DNA of 64,000 nt from Kandleria vitulina DSM 20405 (lineage in GTDB: Bacteria; Bacillota_I; Bacilli_A; Erysipelotrichales; Coprobacillaceae): NCBI RefSeq assembly GCF_000702065.1, contig NZ_JNKN01000007.1:1-64000 (forward strand), given 5' to 3'. The position numbers and the translations under genes are program-made. Under the pieces are notes generated by a model. That model did not search any database. It saw only the letters and a list, made by a program, of their open reading frames with translations, and was not told where the DNA came from. This document shows, piece after piece, positions 55,863 through 63,483 of the stretch (positions are counted from its first letter, which is position 1; each line of letters begins with the position of its first letter).

Positions 55863-57320
55863 ATGAAAGAATGGACAAAAGAAGAACGTTATAGAGTACT
55901 TAAAAACAGAGAAGAAATTGTAGATTTACATGAACGCATTAAGCAGTCTCAATATCGACAATCTTATCATATTCAGCCTATAACCGGTTTGCTGAATGAT
56001 CCAAATGGATTTGTTTTTCATAAGGATAAATGGCATCTTTTTTATCAATGGTGTCCTTGGGGTGCAGTACATGGACTAAAGTACTGGTATCATACTGAAT
56101 CAAGTGATCTTGTTCATTGGGATAATAAAGGTATCTGTATTCATCCTGATCAGGATTTTGACAACAAGGGAGCCTACTCTGGTTCAGCGCTTGTGACTAA
56201 TCATTCTATTTATCTTTACTATACTGGTAATCATCGTGATGAAGACTGGAAGAGATCTTCCTATACCTGTCTTGTCAACATGAGAGATGATGGTACAAGT
56301 CATAAATATTCAAAACCACTTTTTGGTCCTCATCCTTCTTACACTGAACATCAGAGGGATCCTAAGATTATTTATCGTAAAAAAGAAAAGATGTATTATC
56401 TTCTCATCGGTGCACAGACAGCTGATAAGAAAGGCTGTATCATTGTCTATAAGTCACCTTATCACAATAAGGAATGGACTTTTGCTGGACAGCTCAATGT
56501 ACCCGGATTTGAAGATTTTGGAGATATGTGGGAATGTCCTTCTATCGAGCATATCGATGATTGTGATATTCTGATTTTCTGTCCTCAACATCTTTCTATT
56601 CCTTCAAGGGGAAACAATATACATCATAATGGCTATATCATTGGACATATGGACTATGATACACTTACTTTTACACCTGATGGTCAGTTCCATGTTCTAG
56701 ACTTTGGATTTGATTCTTATGCAGCTGAATGTGCCGCTAATATAAATGATCAAAAGAAAGCAATTCTCGTTGCTTGGATGGGACTTCCTGATGCTTCATA
56801 TCCTACTGATGATGAAGAATGGTCAGGATGCCTCACTTTACCTAGAGAATTGACTGTAAGAAAAAGAAGATTGATTCAAAGACCACTTAAACAGCTTGAA
56901 ACATTAAGAGATAAAAAGATTAATCCATTTAATCGTGAATTACCTAAATGTTGTGAGATTGATTTAAGACTACATGGAAATATTGATTTCAACTTGTTTA
57001 CAAAACAAGATGGCAGTGGTGGACTGATGATTCACTATGATGAATCACAAAAACACATCTACATTGATCGTTCAGGTATGACCAATAGATTCAATAAGGA
57101 ATTAGGTGAAAGTCAGACTCGTATTCTTGATCATCCATTAAATCATTTACAGATTTACATTGATGCAAGTTCTATTGAAATCTTTGTAAATGATGGTGAT
57201 GCAGTCTTTACATCTAGAGTATTCCCTACTAAAGAAGAACATTTCTTCTCTATTATTGGTGAAGGAACAATGCAGATTTATACATTAAAGTCTTCTAATG
57301 GTAATCAGTTTATTGTTTAA
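55863..57320 (+). CDS. Glycoside hydrolase family 32 enzyme (sucrose-6-phosphate hydrolase type)
   Basis: Splits beta-fructofuranosides; the cytoplasmic form without signal peptide suggests sucrose-6-phosphate or sucrose as substrate. All three catalytic motifs are present: LLNDPNGF (nucleophile Asp), QRDPKI and MWECPS (acid/base Glu), on a five-blade propeller, followed by the C-terminal beta-sandwich (about 345-485, ASSIEIFVNDGDAVFTSRVF). AAGGAG lies about 9 bases before the ATG at 55863. No PTS or regulator gene is adjacent, which is unusual for this family. Confidence 0.93.
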   Translation: MKEWTKEERYRVLKNREEIVDLHERIKQSQYRQSYHIQPITGLLNDPNGFVFHKDKWHLFYQWCPWGAVHGLKYWYHTESSDLVHWDNKGICIHPDQDFDNKGAYSGSALVTNHSIYLYYTGNHRDEDWKRSSYTCLVNMRDDGTSHKYSKPLFGPHPSYTEHQRDPKIIYRKKEKMYYLLIGAQTADKKGCIIVYKSPYHNKEWTFAGQLNVPGFEDFGDMWECPSIEHIDDCDILIFCPQHLSIPSRGNNIHHNGYIIGHMDYDTLTFTPDGQFHVLDFGFDSYAAECAANINDQKKAILVAWMGLPDASYPTDDEEWSGCLTLPRELTVRKRRLIQRPLKQLETLRDKKINPFNRELPKCCEIDLRLHGNIDFNLFTKQDGSGGLMIHYDESQKHIYIDRSGMTNRFNKELGESQTRILDHPLNHLQIYIDASSIEIFVNDGDAVFTSRVFPTKEEHFFSIIGEGTMQIYTLKSSNGNQFIV

Positions 57321-57346
57321 CAGGAACATTTGTTCCTGTTTTTTTA
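57321..57346 (+). terminator. Terminator of the GH32 gene
   Basis: CAGGAACA pairs with TGTTCCTG directly after the stop codon, followed by T7. Confidence 0.92.
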
Positions 57347-57387
57347 TTAACTTATGACTAACTCAAATAAACTTTTTGTACATTACC

Positions 57388-57948
57388 CTATCTTTGATAG
57401 TTGTGCCTGAGTCCCAGATACTGGTATCCCGAACCGGCTGCTTCGTTTGCCCTAGTCACGTCATTGGTTGGATCCATATCGACTATGATCCTTACCTTCT
57501 TGTCGGATTTGCTTACCTTGGCTGTGTACTTTCCGGTTCCGACTTCAGGGTCTTTCGCTCCATGCATTCTGCAGTATGCGATTGCGTTATCGATGCTTGA
57601 GAGCTTTCCTGAGGTAAAGTCTATATTGAAGGCCATTCCATTGTTGACTCTTTTCGGCCTTGCGCTCTTGAGCCTGTATTTTCCGCTGAATGTTTTGACA
57701 TTCCTGTTCTGATTCTGAAGCTTTTCGAGCTGCTTTGAAGTGACCTTATGTTTCGGATACTTCGAGACAAGCGCTGAGTCCGACACGTTTGTATTTGCGT
57801 ATACGGGAGTGACCAGTCCTGAACCGACCAGGCCTGCCAGCAGCATGGCCGCAGAAACCACAAAGGCAAAAGCTTTTCTTATCAGCGCAGATACACCGCC
57901 GTGACGAAGCCAGGAAAGCATGCCTATCCTATTCTTGTCTGCTTTCAT
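57388..57948 (-). CDS. Secreted protein of unknown function, paralog of 60074-60415
   Basis: About 186 aa. A basic N-terminus and a hydrophobic core (AFAFVVSAAMLLAGLVGSGL) end in an Ala-rich signal peptidase site near YANT. The mature part starts VSDSALVSKYPKHKVT and has a C-terminal domain with DNAIAYCRMHGAKDPE and a single Cys; I recognise no family. GGAGG precedes ATG 57948 by 9 bases (57954 also possible). The first 100 residues are nearly the same as in the 60074-60415 protein; the C-terminal halves differ. Visibly richer in G+C than the neighbouring chromosome. Confidence 0.65.
   Translation of the reverse strand: MKADKNRIGMLSWLRHGGVSALIRKAFAFVVSAAMLLAGLVGSGLVTPVYANTNVSDSALVSKYPKHKVTSKQLEKLQNQNRNVKTFSGKYRLKSARPKRVNNGMAFNIDFTSGKLSSIDNAIAYCRMHGAKDPEVGTGKYTAKVSKSDKKVRIIVDMDPTNDVTRANEAAGSGYQYLGLRHNYQR
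57633..57880. repeat. Direct repeat, copy 1 (second copy 60154-60401)
   Basis: The region coding the signal peptide and start of the mature protein recurs at 60154-60401 in the same orientation and with the same spacing (offset 2521, no net gap). In one 60-base block checked by eye (57641-57700) 56 positions agree. Confidence 0.85.
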
Positions 57949-57991
57949 TGACATAAACCTCCTTTACTTGCTTGCTCATTTCCATTTGTTA

Positions 57992-58291
57992 TCATTCTTG
58001 TATCAGTCCTTTCTTGTAAACGCATTTGCTGTGATGCATTTCTGGAACTGGCGGGCATGGCTGAAGTGTCAGGCGATGTTTTCTCATCGGAGGCTGATCA
58101 CGCTCTTCATGGACGTTTTCTGATGTCGCCAGAAACATGTTTCTTTCTTTGCTTTTCTCAGCCGGCTTTGGACTGGCTGTATTCAGAGCGGCTGCGAGAT
58201 TCTCGACGGCATCATTCTCCTCACAGGCTTCTACGATGCGTTTCGCAATCTCGATGCGTCCGCATTTTTCCGAGAATTCCCTGCAGAGGCT
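57992..58291 (-). pseudogene. Possible coding remnant
   Basis: A stop-free minus-strand frame of 99 codons follows a TGA at 58292-58294. Its translation looks protein-like in the first part (GRIEIAKRIVEACEENDAV and ENLAAALNTA) but has no start codon or ribosome site at its 5' end and matches no family I know. Open frames are common by chance in this G+C-rich stretch, so this may be a remnant of a longer gene or nothing. Confidence 0.25.
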
Positions 58292-58305
58292 TCAGGAAAC
58301 GGGCA

Positions 58306-58341
58306 GAAAAAGAACACCCATTCACTTCTGAATGGATGCTC
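58306..58341 (-). terminator. Terminator of the CAP-domain gene
   Basis: GAACACCCATTCA (58312-58324) pairs with TGAATGGATGCTC (58329-58341) around a CTTC loop, with some mismatches at the base; T5 follows on the minus strand. Confidence 0.75.
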
Positions 58342-58348
58342 TCTCTGT

Positions 58349-59959
58349 CTATTTTTCAAGCGTTTCGATTGACTCGCTGATGCGTCTGATGTCATTTTCG
58401 ATGCTGGCGATTTCACTGTCAGCCTTTTTCACTTTTTCATCTGCACTGTCCATTGCGGCTTTCTTTTCGTCCATTTCCTTTTTTGGAGCAGTGACGTATC
58501 TGTCGTAGTATGCCATGAATTTTTCTCTGTATTCAGAGAGGTTCATTGTGATGTCATTGTCTTCATATGTTGTCTGAGTGACTTTATATTTACAGTCTCC
58601 AATTCTAGTGACTTCAACATCATCTTCTTTGATGTATTCCTTGAAATGAGTTTTCAATACGCTTGGTTCAATATGGCGTGAATTAAGATCATCTTCAATG
58701 TCTTTTCGTTCAACAGTTGTTGAAACATAGCAAGGCTTGTTAGAATATCCCAATGCCGAATATCCGCCGCAATGTCCCATTCCCATGTAGCGGCCTTCAC
58801 GGCTAAAGCTTTTAACCGAAAAGTAATGACCGATTGGCCCGTATTTTTTTCTGGCTTCTGCAGGGCTGTTATTGAATTCTTCCTTGTGTTTTTCATAGAT
58901 TTCTTTTTCATCATCATACCATGCCTTGAATGGCAAGCCTGTTCCTGCTGCAAGGTTTTCACCGCCCAAGCCACAGTCATCGCCCCATGTCGTATGCGGT
59001 GAATCATGAGTATATTCATATTCATCATTGTTTCTGAAGAAGTTGCAGTTGAGCTGTTCAATGGCTGTCAGAATGGTACTGACTTTCGGAAGCACAAGAC
59101 CTTCTCGTTTGACGAGTGATTCATATTCCTTGAATGTATCCAATGTATCTTTCATTTCTTCAAGTGAAGTGGCATCTTTTTTGGCGCCCATATCTGTAAA
59201 GCTGTTGACATTCTCGTTAGAAGTTCTTTCAATGTTGTCTCTTGTAAGAAGCTGAACTGCTCCCTGCGCATTGATTGATCTGAAGAAACCCAGAGAGCCC
59301 TGCTTTACGATTTTCTGAGCTTCATCATATGCCTTCTTTGCCTGAACATATTGGGCTGTTGCATCTTCTAGTGCCTTTTTGCTGCTGGTCTGGCTGGATT
59401 TTGCATTTTCCAGCAATGCCTGTTTCTTTTCAAGTTCTGCCTTCAGTTCGGATAGACGATTCTGCTTTTCGGCCTCGCTCATTGTCTGAGGCTGATTGTT
59501 TGCGCTTTTATTTTCTGAAGACTTTGGCTTTTCTGCATTCTTTGTGGATGGTACCGATTTAGACTGCATCACTTTCTGTACAGGACGAGAAACCGGTCTA
59601 GCAGGCGCCTTTACAAGAATTGACCATACATATGTCTTCTTTCCCTTTTTGAGACTGATTCTTGCATTTCCAGGCATTTTTGCCTTTACTGTCCATCTGT
59701 ATCTGATTTTTCTTCTTTTCTTCCCCTTTCTGATGTATTTTGGAGCGATTGTCGCAACTCTTCTATTTGAAGTCTTGGCACTCTTTCCTTTCTTTAGGAA
59801 TATATCAAAGCTGCCTCCTGCTGTCATGCCTCTGCTGACAAGAACTATGGACGGCTTTTTCTTTTTCGCCTTTTTTGCTTCAGCTGGCGTTACTGCTGAA
59901 ACGGTGAGCGCTGAAGCCATGACGGCTGACGCTACCGCACTGATGATTGCTTTTTTCAT
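58349..59959 (-). CDS. Secreted CAP (SCP/PR1) domain protein with basic Ig-like module and coiled coils
   Basis: 536 aa. Signal peptide about 1-28 (cut near PAEA). About 33-120: a very basic Ig-like (BIg-type) module with NRRVATIAPKYIRKGK. About 155-215: coiled coil (QNRLSELKAELEKKQALLE). About 285-440: CAP domain with THDSPHTTW, GGENLAAG, FKAWYDDE and IGHYFSVKS, which hold the expected His/Glu residues. About 490-536: a second coiled coil. CAP proteins act in diverse secreted roles; the enzyme activity is usually unknown. GGAAGGG lies 7 bases before the ATG. Island composition is unlike the flanks. Confidence 0.72.
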   Translation of the reverse strand: MKKAIISAVASAVMASALTVSAVTPAEAKKAKKKKPSIVLVSRGMTAGGSFDIFLKKGKSAKTSNRRVATIAPKYIRKGKKRRKIRYRWTVKAKMPGNARISLKKGKKTYVWSILVKAPARPVSRPVQKVMQSKSVPSTKNAEKPKSSENKSANNQPQTMSEAEKQNRLSELKAELEKKQALLENAKSSQTSSKKALEDATAQYVQAKKAYDEAQKIVKQGSLGFFRSINAQGAVQLLTRDNIERTSNENVNSFTDMGAKKDATSLEEMKDTLDTFKEYESLVKREGLVLPKVSTILTAIEQLNCNFFRNNDEYEYTHDSPHTTWGDDCGLGGENLAAGTGLPFKAWYDDEKEIYEKHKEEFNNSPAEARKKYGPIGHYFSVKSFSREGRYMGMGHCGGYSALGYSNKPCYVSTTVERKDIEDDLNSRHIEPSVLKTHFKEYIKEDDVEVTRIGDCKYKVTQTTYEDNDITMNLSEYREKFMAYYDRYVTAPKKEMDEKKAAMDSADEKVKKADSEIASIENDIRRISESIETLEK

Positions 59960-60044
59960 TCGGGTTCCCTTCCTTTCATTCTCATAATATCATGATACAT
60001 CCATTGAACATTTTCGCAAGACAGAAGGTGATATTTGAGTCAAA

Positions 60045-60064
60045 AACCACTGCTCGCTGCAGTG
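60045..60064 (-). terminator. Terminator of the 60074-60415 gene
   Basis: CACTGC (60048-60053) pairs with GCAGTG (60059-60064); on the minus strand GG and then T5 follow. Confidence 0.75.
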
Positions 60065-60073
60065 CCTTTTCTT

Positions 60074-60415
60074 TCATTGTTTTCTGAATTTGTTTACCTT
60101 CAGGTCATTGTGCGATACCTTGTCGTATCTTGTGCATGCATTCTGGAAAACGACCATTCCATCGTTGACTCTTTTCGACCTTACGCTCTTGAGCCTGTAT
60201 TTTCCGCTGAATGTCTTGACATTCCAGTTCTGATCCTGAAGCTTCTTGAGCTCAGCTTTAGTGACATTGTGTTTCGGATACTTCGAGACAAGTGCTGAGT
60301 CCGACACGTCTGTATTTGCGTATACGGGAGTGACCAGTCCAGAACCGATAGACCCCGCAACGAGCATGGCTGCGGAGGCCAGAAATGCAAAAGACTTTTT
60401 TATTCTGTTGTTCAT
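60074..60415 (-). CDS. Short secreted paralog of the 57388-57948 protein
   Basis: 113 aa. Signal peptide MNNRIKKSFAFLASAAMLVA, then VTPVYANTDVSDSALVSKYP. It matches its paralog up to about residue 88 (RVNDGM), after which the two differ: this one ends in a short KVNKFRKQ tail and lacks the Cys-containing C-terminal domain. It may be a true short form or a copy truncated by recombination. AAAGGA precedes the ATG by about 10 bases. It has its own terminator. Confidence 0.62.
   Translation of the reverse strand: MNNRIKKSFAFLASAAMLVAGSIGSGLVTPVYANTDVSDSALVSKYPKHNVTKAELKKLQDQNWNVKTFSGKYRLKSVRSKRVNDGMVVFQNACTRYDKVSHNDLKVNKFRKQ
60154..60401. repeat. Direct repeat, copy 2
   Basis: Second copy of 57633-57880 (see that entry). 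The two copies bracket the CAP-domain gene, so unequal recombination between them would delete it. Confidence 0.85.
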
Positions 60416-60550
60416 TTCTTTCTTTTCCTTTCATTGTCGGCATGAATGGTGGAATCTCTGCAGCCTTCCGCAATGACTGGAGAGACTTCACGCCTTCGTG
60501 TCGCAATACCAATATGCAAGAAAGTATAGGTCATGGAACATGGAATGAAC

Positions 60551-60578
60551 AAAAAAAGAGAACGCAATGTTCTCTTTT
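60551..60578 (-). terminator. Terminator of the 60593 gene
   Basis: AAAAGAGAAC (60554-60563) pairs with GTTCTCTTTT (60569-60578) around five bases; further T follow on the minus strand. Confidence 0.88.
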
Positions 60579-60592
60579 GGCTGTGTATTTTT

Positions 60593-61909
60593 CTATACCA
60601 CCACATGCTCGTTAGGGCATCCTTCAATGACGAATGTTTCTCCGTTGTATGTGATCAAGTTATTGACATGTGCAGGATTTCTCCTGTCCGGATGATTGTA
60701 TCTGAGTCCGGAAGCCGGCACACCAAGCTTCATTGCGCATTTTTCGATGATGTCAGTCGCATCAACGCAGCTGATGACACGTCCCTGGAACCATACTCCG
60801 CCGTCTCCATACTTGTCGGCGTACATTCCCTTGTAGTACTTGTCCGGATGGGCGAATCCTCCGTCTTTCCATCCTGTCGTTCTCATGTATGTGCCGAGTC
60901 TCTCAAGCTTTTCCTTTACAGTAGCTCTCGAACTGGCACCTGAACGTTCCATAAGGTCATCAAGAGCTCTGCCTTCTGCGATTCTGTAGTCATCAAAGGT
61001 GACTGTGATGCTGCGTCCTGTCTTGTAAACCGGATTGTATGGCTGAACGACTGCCACATCCATCTTGTAGGTTCCTGCCTTTCTGGCTTGTACTGCAAAG
61101 ACATATCCATCACTGACTTTAGTGGCTGCACCATTTCCATCAGTGCTGTGATAACGCTTATCCGCAATATCTTCACAAGAAGGCATGTCCATACCGGTTC
61201 TGTCGTCAATAAGGGCAAAATCATCTGACTTGAGATTTGTCTTCCACTTGATCAGAACTGTCGAACCTGCTACGACATCTCCATTGACATTGTTGACGGT
61301 GTTGTAGAATTTGTCCTGATTGTGCATTCTGTCAATGACGAGAGGCTCATCAATGACAGGCTCGTTCTTTGGCACGGTCATGCCTTCAGGTCTTGGATCA
61401 TAGATGACCTTTGGTGCGTCTCCGCTCTGCGATGCTGATGCGTTTCCTGATGAATGGCTCTTGCCTGCACCTGAACGCTTGGCAGTACCGTTTCTGCCTG
61501 CTGCTGCATTTCCCTTTACGGTTACATCATAGCGGTATACTGTCTTTCCTGATCTGATCGTGATGACTGCCTTTCCGGCACGGATTCCTCTGATTGAAAA
61601 GTATCCCTTGAATACCTTCACCTTTTTCCACTTTCTGATTTTCTTTTTCTTCTTGCCTACTTTCTTGTAGACTGTCACACGCTTTCTCTTCTTCGAGTAT
61701 TTTTTTGAAACAGTGGCAATGCTTCTGTCTGAAGACTTCTGCTTCTTTCCTTTCCTTACTCTGACTGTGATTGTCTGTCCGACCAAGACACTCTTACGTG
61801 AAGAAATAGTTTTAGCATGTGTTAAATTAATGGATGAAGTCATTACGCTTGCTGCTACTATCATTGCAACAAGAAAAGAGAATGTCTTCTTTAAAATATT
61901 CTTTTTCAT
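60593..61909 (-). CDS. Secreted protein with basic Ig-like module and transglutaminase-like C-terminus
   Basis: About 438 aa from ATG 61909 (AAGGGAAAGAGG just upstream; 27 upstream codons to 61990 rejected). Signal peptide about 1-32 (cut near THA). Next a very basic Ig-like module with SDRSIATVSKKYSKKRK and VITIRSGKTVYRYDV, a Ser/Gly/Ala linker, a possible second beta domain, and a C-terminal region with SCVDATDIIEKCAMKLGV, then PAHVNNLITYNGETFVI. This Cys...His order and the following acidic residue fit a transglutaminase/cysteine-protease fold. No LPxTG or membrane anchor is visible, so retention may rest on charge. Function is unknown. Confidence 0.65.
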   Translation of the reverse strand: MKKNILKKTFSFLVAMIVAASVMTSSINLTHAKTISSRKSVLVGQTITVRVRKGKKQKSSDRSIATVSKKYSKKRKRVTVYKKVGKKKKKIRKWKKVKVFKGYFSIRGIRAGKAVITIRSGKTVYRYDVTVKGNAAAGRNGTAKRSGAGKSHSSGNASASQSGDAPKVIYDPRPEGMTVPKNEPVIDEPLVIDRMHNQDKFYNTVNNVNGDVVAGSTVLIKWKTNLKSDDFALIDDRTGMDMPSCEDIADKRYHSTDGNGAATKVSDGYVFAVQARKAGTYKMDVAVVQPYNPVYKTGRSITVTFDDYRIAEGRALDDLMERSGASSRATVKEKLERLGTYMRTTGWKDGGFAHPDKYYKGMYADKYGDGGVWFQGRVISCVDATDIIEKCAMKLGVPASGLRYNHPDRRNPAHVNNLITYNGETFVIEGCPNEHVVV

Positions 61910-62030
61910 TTTCCTCTTTCCCTTCTTGTATATAGTCAATATATACATTTTTTTCACCAATATTTTACTCCTTGATGCTTTATTTTTCAATTCAATGAAT
62001 ATTTAAAATATATATAAGATTGATTAAATA

Positions 62031-62057
62031 AAAAAAGCATTCCCTATGAGGAATGCT
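62031..62057 (-). terminator. Terminator of the MATE exporter gene
   Basis: AGCATTCC (62036-62043) pairs with GGAATGCT (62050-62057) over the stop codon; T6 follows on the minus strand. Confidence 0.88.
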
Positions 62058-63432
62058 TATAATCATCATCCATTTTTACATGCATGTTTTTCTTTGGAAG
62101 TTCTCTAAAGAATTTCACTAGGAATGGTATACATGTTAATGTTGTTAAGATATCTGCTACCATCTGTGCTGATTGAATTCCTAAGATTCCCAACAAACGA
62201 GAAAGAATAAACAGAATAGGAATATAATAAATACCTGATCTTAATGCTGCGAGGAATGAAGCGATGGCACTTTCACCAATACTTTGGAACATCATATTAG
62301 AAACAACAGATAGTGGTGATGCAATCAAAGCGATACAGTGAAAACGTAAAGCGTTTTTACCAATTGCAAGTACACGTGGGTCATTTCTAAATAATAAAAT
62401 AAGTGGTTCTGGATTAATAAATGCGATAATCGCAAAAATACCAAGCACAGTTTCACCTAGTACCCATGTCACTAAGAAACCTTCTCTAATACGCTTATAT
62501 TTTTTAGCACCATAATTGAATGCTGCTACTGGCTGATAGGCCTGCCCGATACCAACCATCGTTGATGCAAAGAACATTACAATTCTTCCAACAATGGTCA
62601 TCCCCGCAATAGCTGCATCACCATAAGGTTTAGCGATAATATTAAGTGACATTGTAGATAGAGAATTCAACATCTGACGAATAAGACTTGGTGTTCCATT
62701 TTGCATGATACGTGTTAATTCTTCACCAAATCCTTTGGCTTTCTTTAATGAAATGCTTGTCATTGTCTTTTTTGAAATAAACATGTAAAGCAGAATGCCA
62801 AAGCTAATATATTGTGATAACGCAGTTGAAAGCCCTGCTCCATGAATGCCCATCTTAAGTCCAAACATGAAAATAGGATCTCCAATCATGTTTAATACGC
62901 CACCTGAGACAAGACCAACCATCGCTAGTGATGCTTTTCCTTCATAACGCATAATATTATTAAGCACACAGCTTGCAGAAAGTGCTGGTCCACTTAAAAG
63001 AATGTAGAATCCATAGATTCTTGCATAAGGAAGAATTGTTTTTGTACTTCCTAGAAATACCATCAATGGTGAAATCATCATCATTGCCAATATCGTAATG
63101 ATACTGCTAGCCACAATAGATGCAAGAAAGCCTGTCGATGCATAGACATCCGCAAGCTCTTTTTTTCCCTTTCCCAAAAGAACGCTGATTCGTGATCCAC
63201 TTCCATGACCACACATAAATCCAACAGCCTGAAACACAGCCTGAATACTCATAAGAATACCGATAGCTGCTGCCGCACTTGTTCCAAGCATTCCAACAAA
63301 GTATGCATCTACTAGATTGTAGATCATTCCTATCATCATACTAATAACAGTAGGAATAGCTAATACTGGAATAATTTTAGTAATAGGTGTTCTAATCAGC
63401 TGATCATATTGTTTACGTTCTTTCGCATCCAT
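62044..63432 (-). CDS. MATE family efflux transporter
   Basis: Twelve-helix cation-coupled exporter of about 462 aa. Recognisable stretches are PITKIIPVLAIPTVISMMIG and IYNLVDAYFVGMLGTSAAAA near the start, RYEGKASLAMVGLVSGGVLN and QPVAAFNYGAKKYKRIREGF. GAGGTG lies 5 bases before the ATG at 63432. Substrate unknown. Composition returns to the chromosome norm here. Confidence 0.92.
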   Translation of the reverse strand: MDAKERKQYDQLIRTPITKIIPVLAIPTVISMMIGMIYNLVDAYFVGMLGTSAAAAIGILMSIQAVFQAVGFMCGHGSGSRISVLLGKGKKELADVYASTGFLASIVASSIITILAMMMISPLMVFLGSTKTILPYARIYGFYILLSGPALSASCVLNNIMRYEGKASLAMVGLVSGGVLNMIGDPIFMFGLKMGIHGAGLSTALSQYISFGILLYMFISKKTMTSISLKKAKGFGEELTRIMQNGTPSLIRQMLNSLSTMSLNIIAKPYGDAAIAGMTIVGRIVMFFASTMVGIGQAYQPVAAFNYGAKKYKRIREGFLVTWVLGETVLGIFAIIAFINPEPLILLFRNDPRVLAIGKNALRFHCIALIASPLSVVSNMMFQSIGESAIASFLAALRSGIYYIPILFILSRLLGILGIQSAQMVADILTTLTCIPFLVKFFRELPKKNMHVKMDDDYKHSS

Positions 63433-63483
63433 ATAATCACCTCTTTTTTGCACACCTATTATAAGACCAAAAAAAAAGAAAAA

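Larger units (their letters stand above)
57955..58348. other. Gap of 394 bases between two secreted-protein genes
   Basis: No intact gene. It holds the ribosome site of the 57388-57948 gene at its left, a 100-codon stop-free stretch without a good start on the minus strand (57992-58291) and the terminator of the CAP-protein gene at 58306-58341. Confidence 0.6.

Noticed and set aside
58057-58380. Overlapping plus-strand open frames in the secreted island
   Set aside because: No ribosome site, Cys/Phe/Ser-rich translations without family resemblance, and they cover the minus-strand terminator; they reflect the high G+C of the stretch.
59028-59987. Long plus-strand frames opposite the CAP gene
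   Set aside because: Phe/Leu-rich translations that mirror Lys/Glu-rich coiled-coil codons on the other strand; no start signals.
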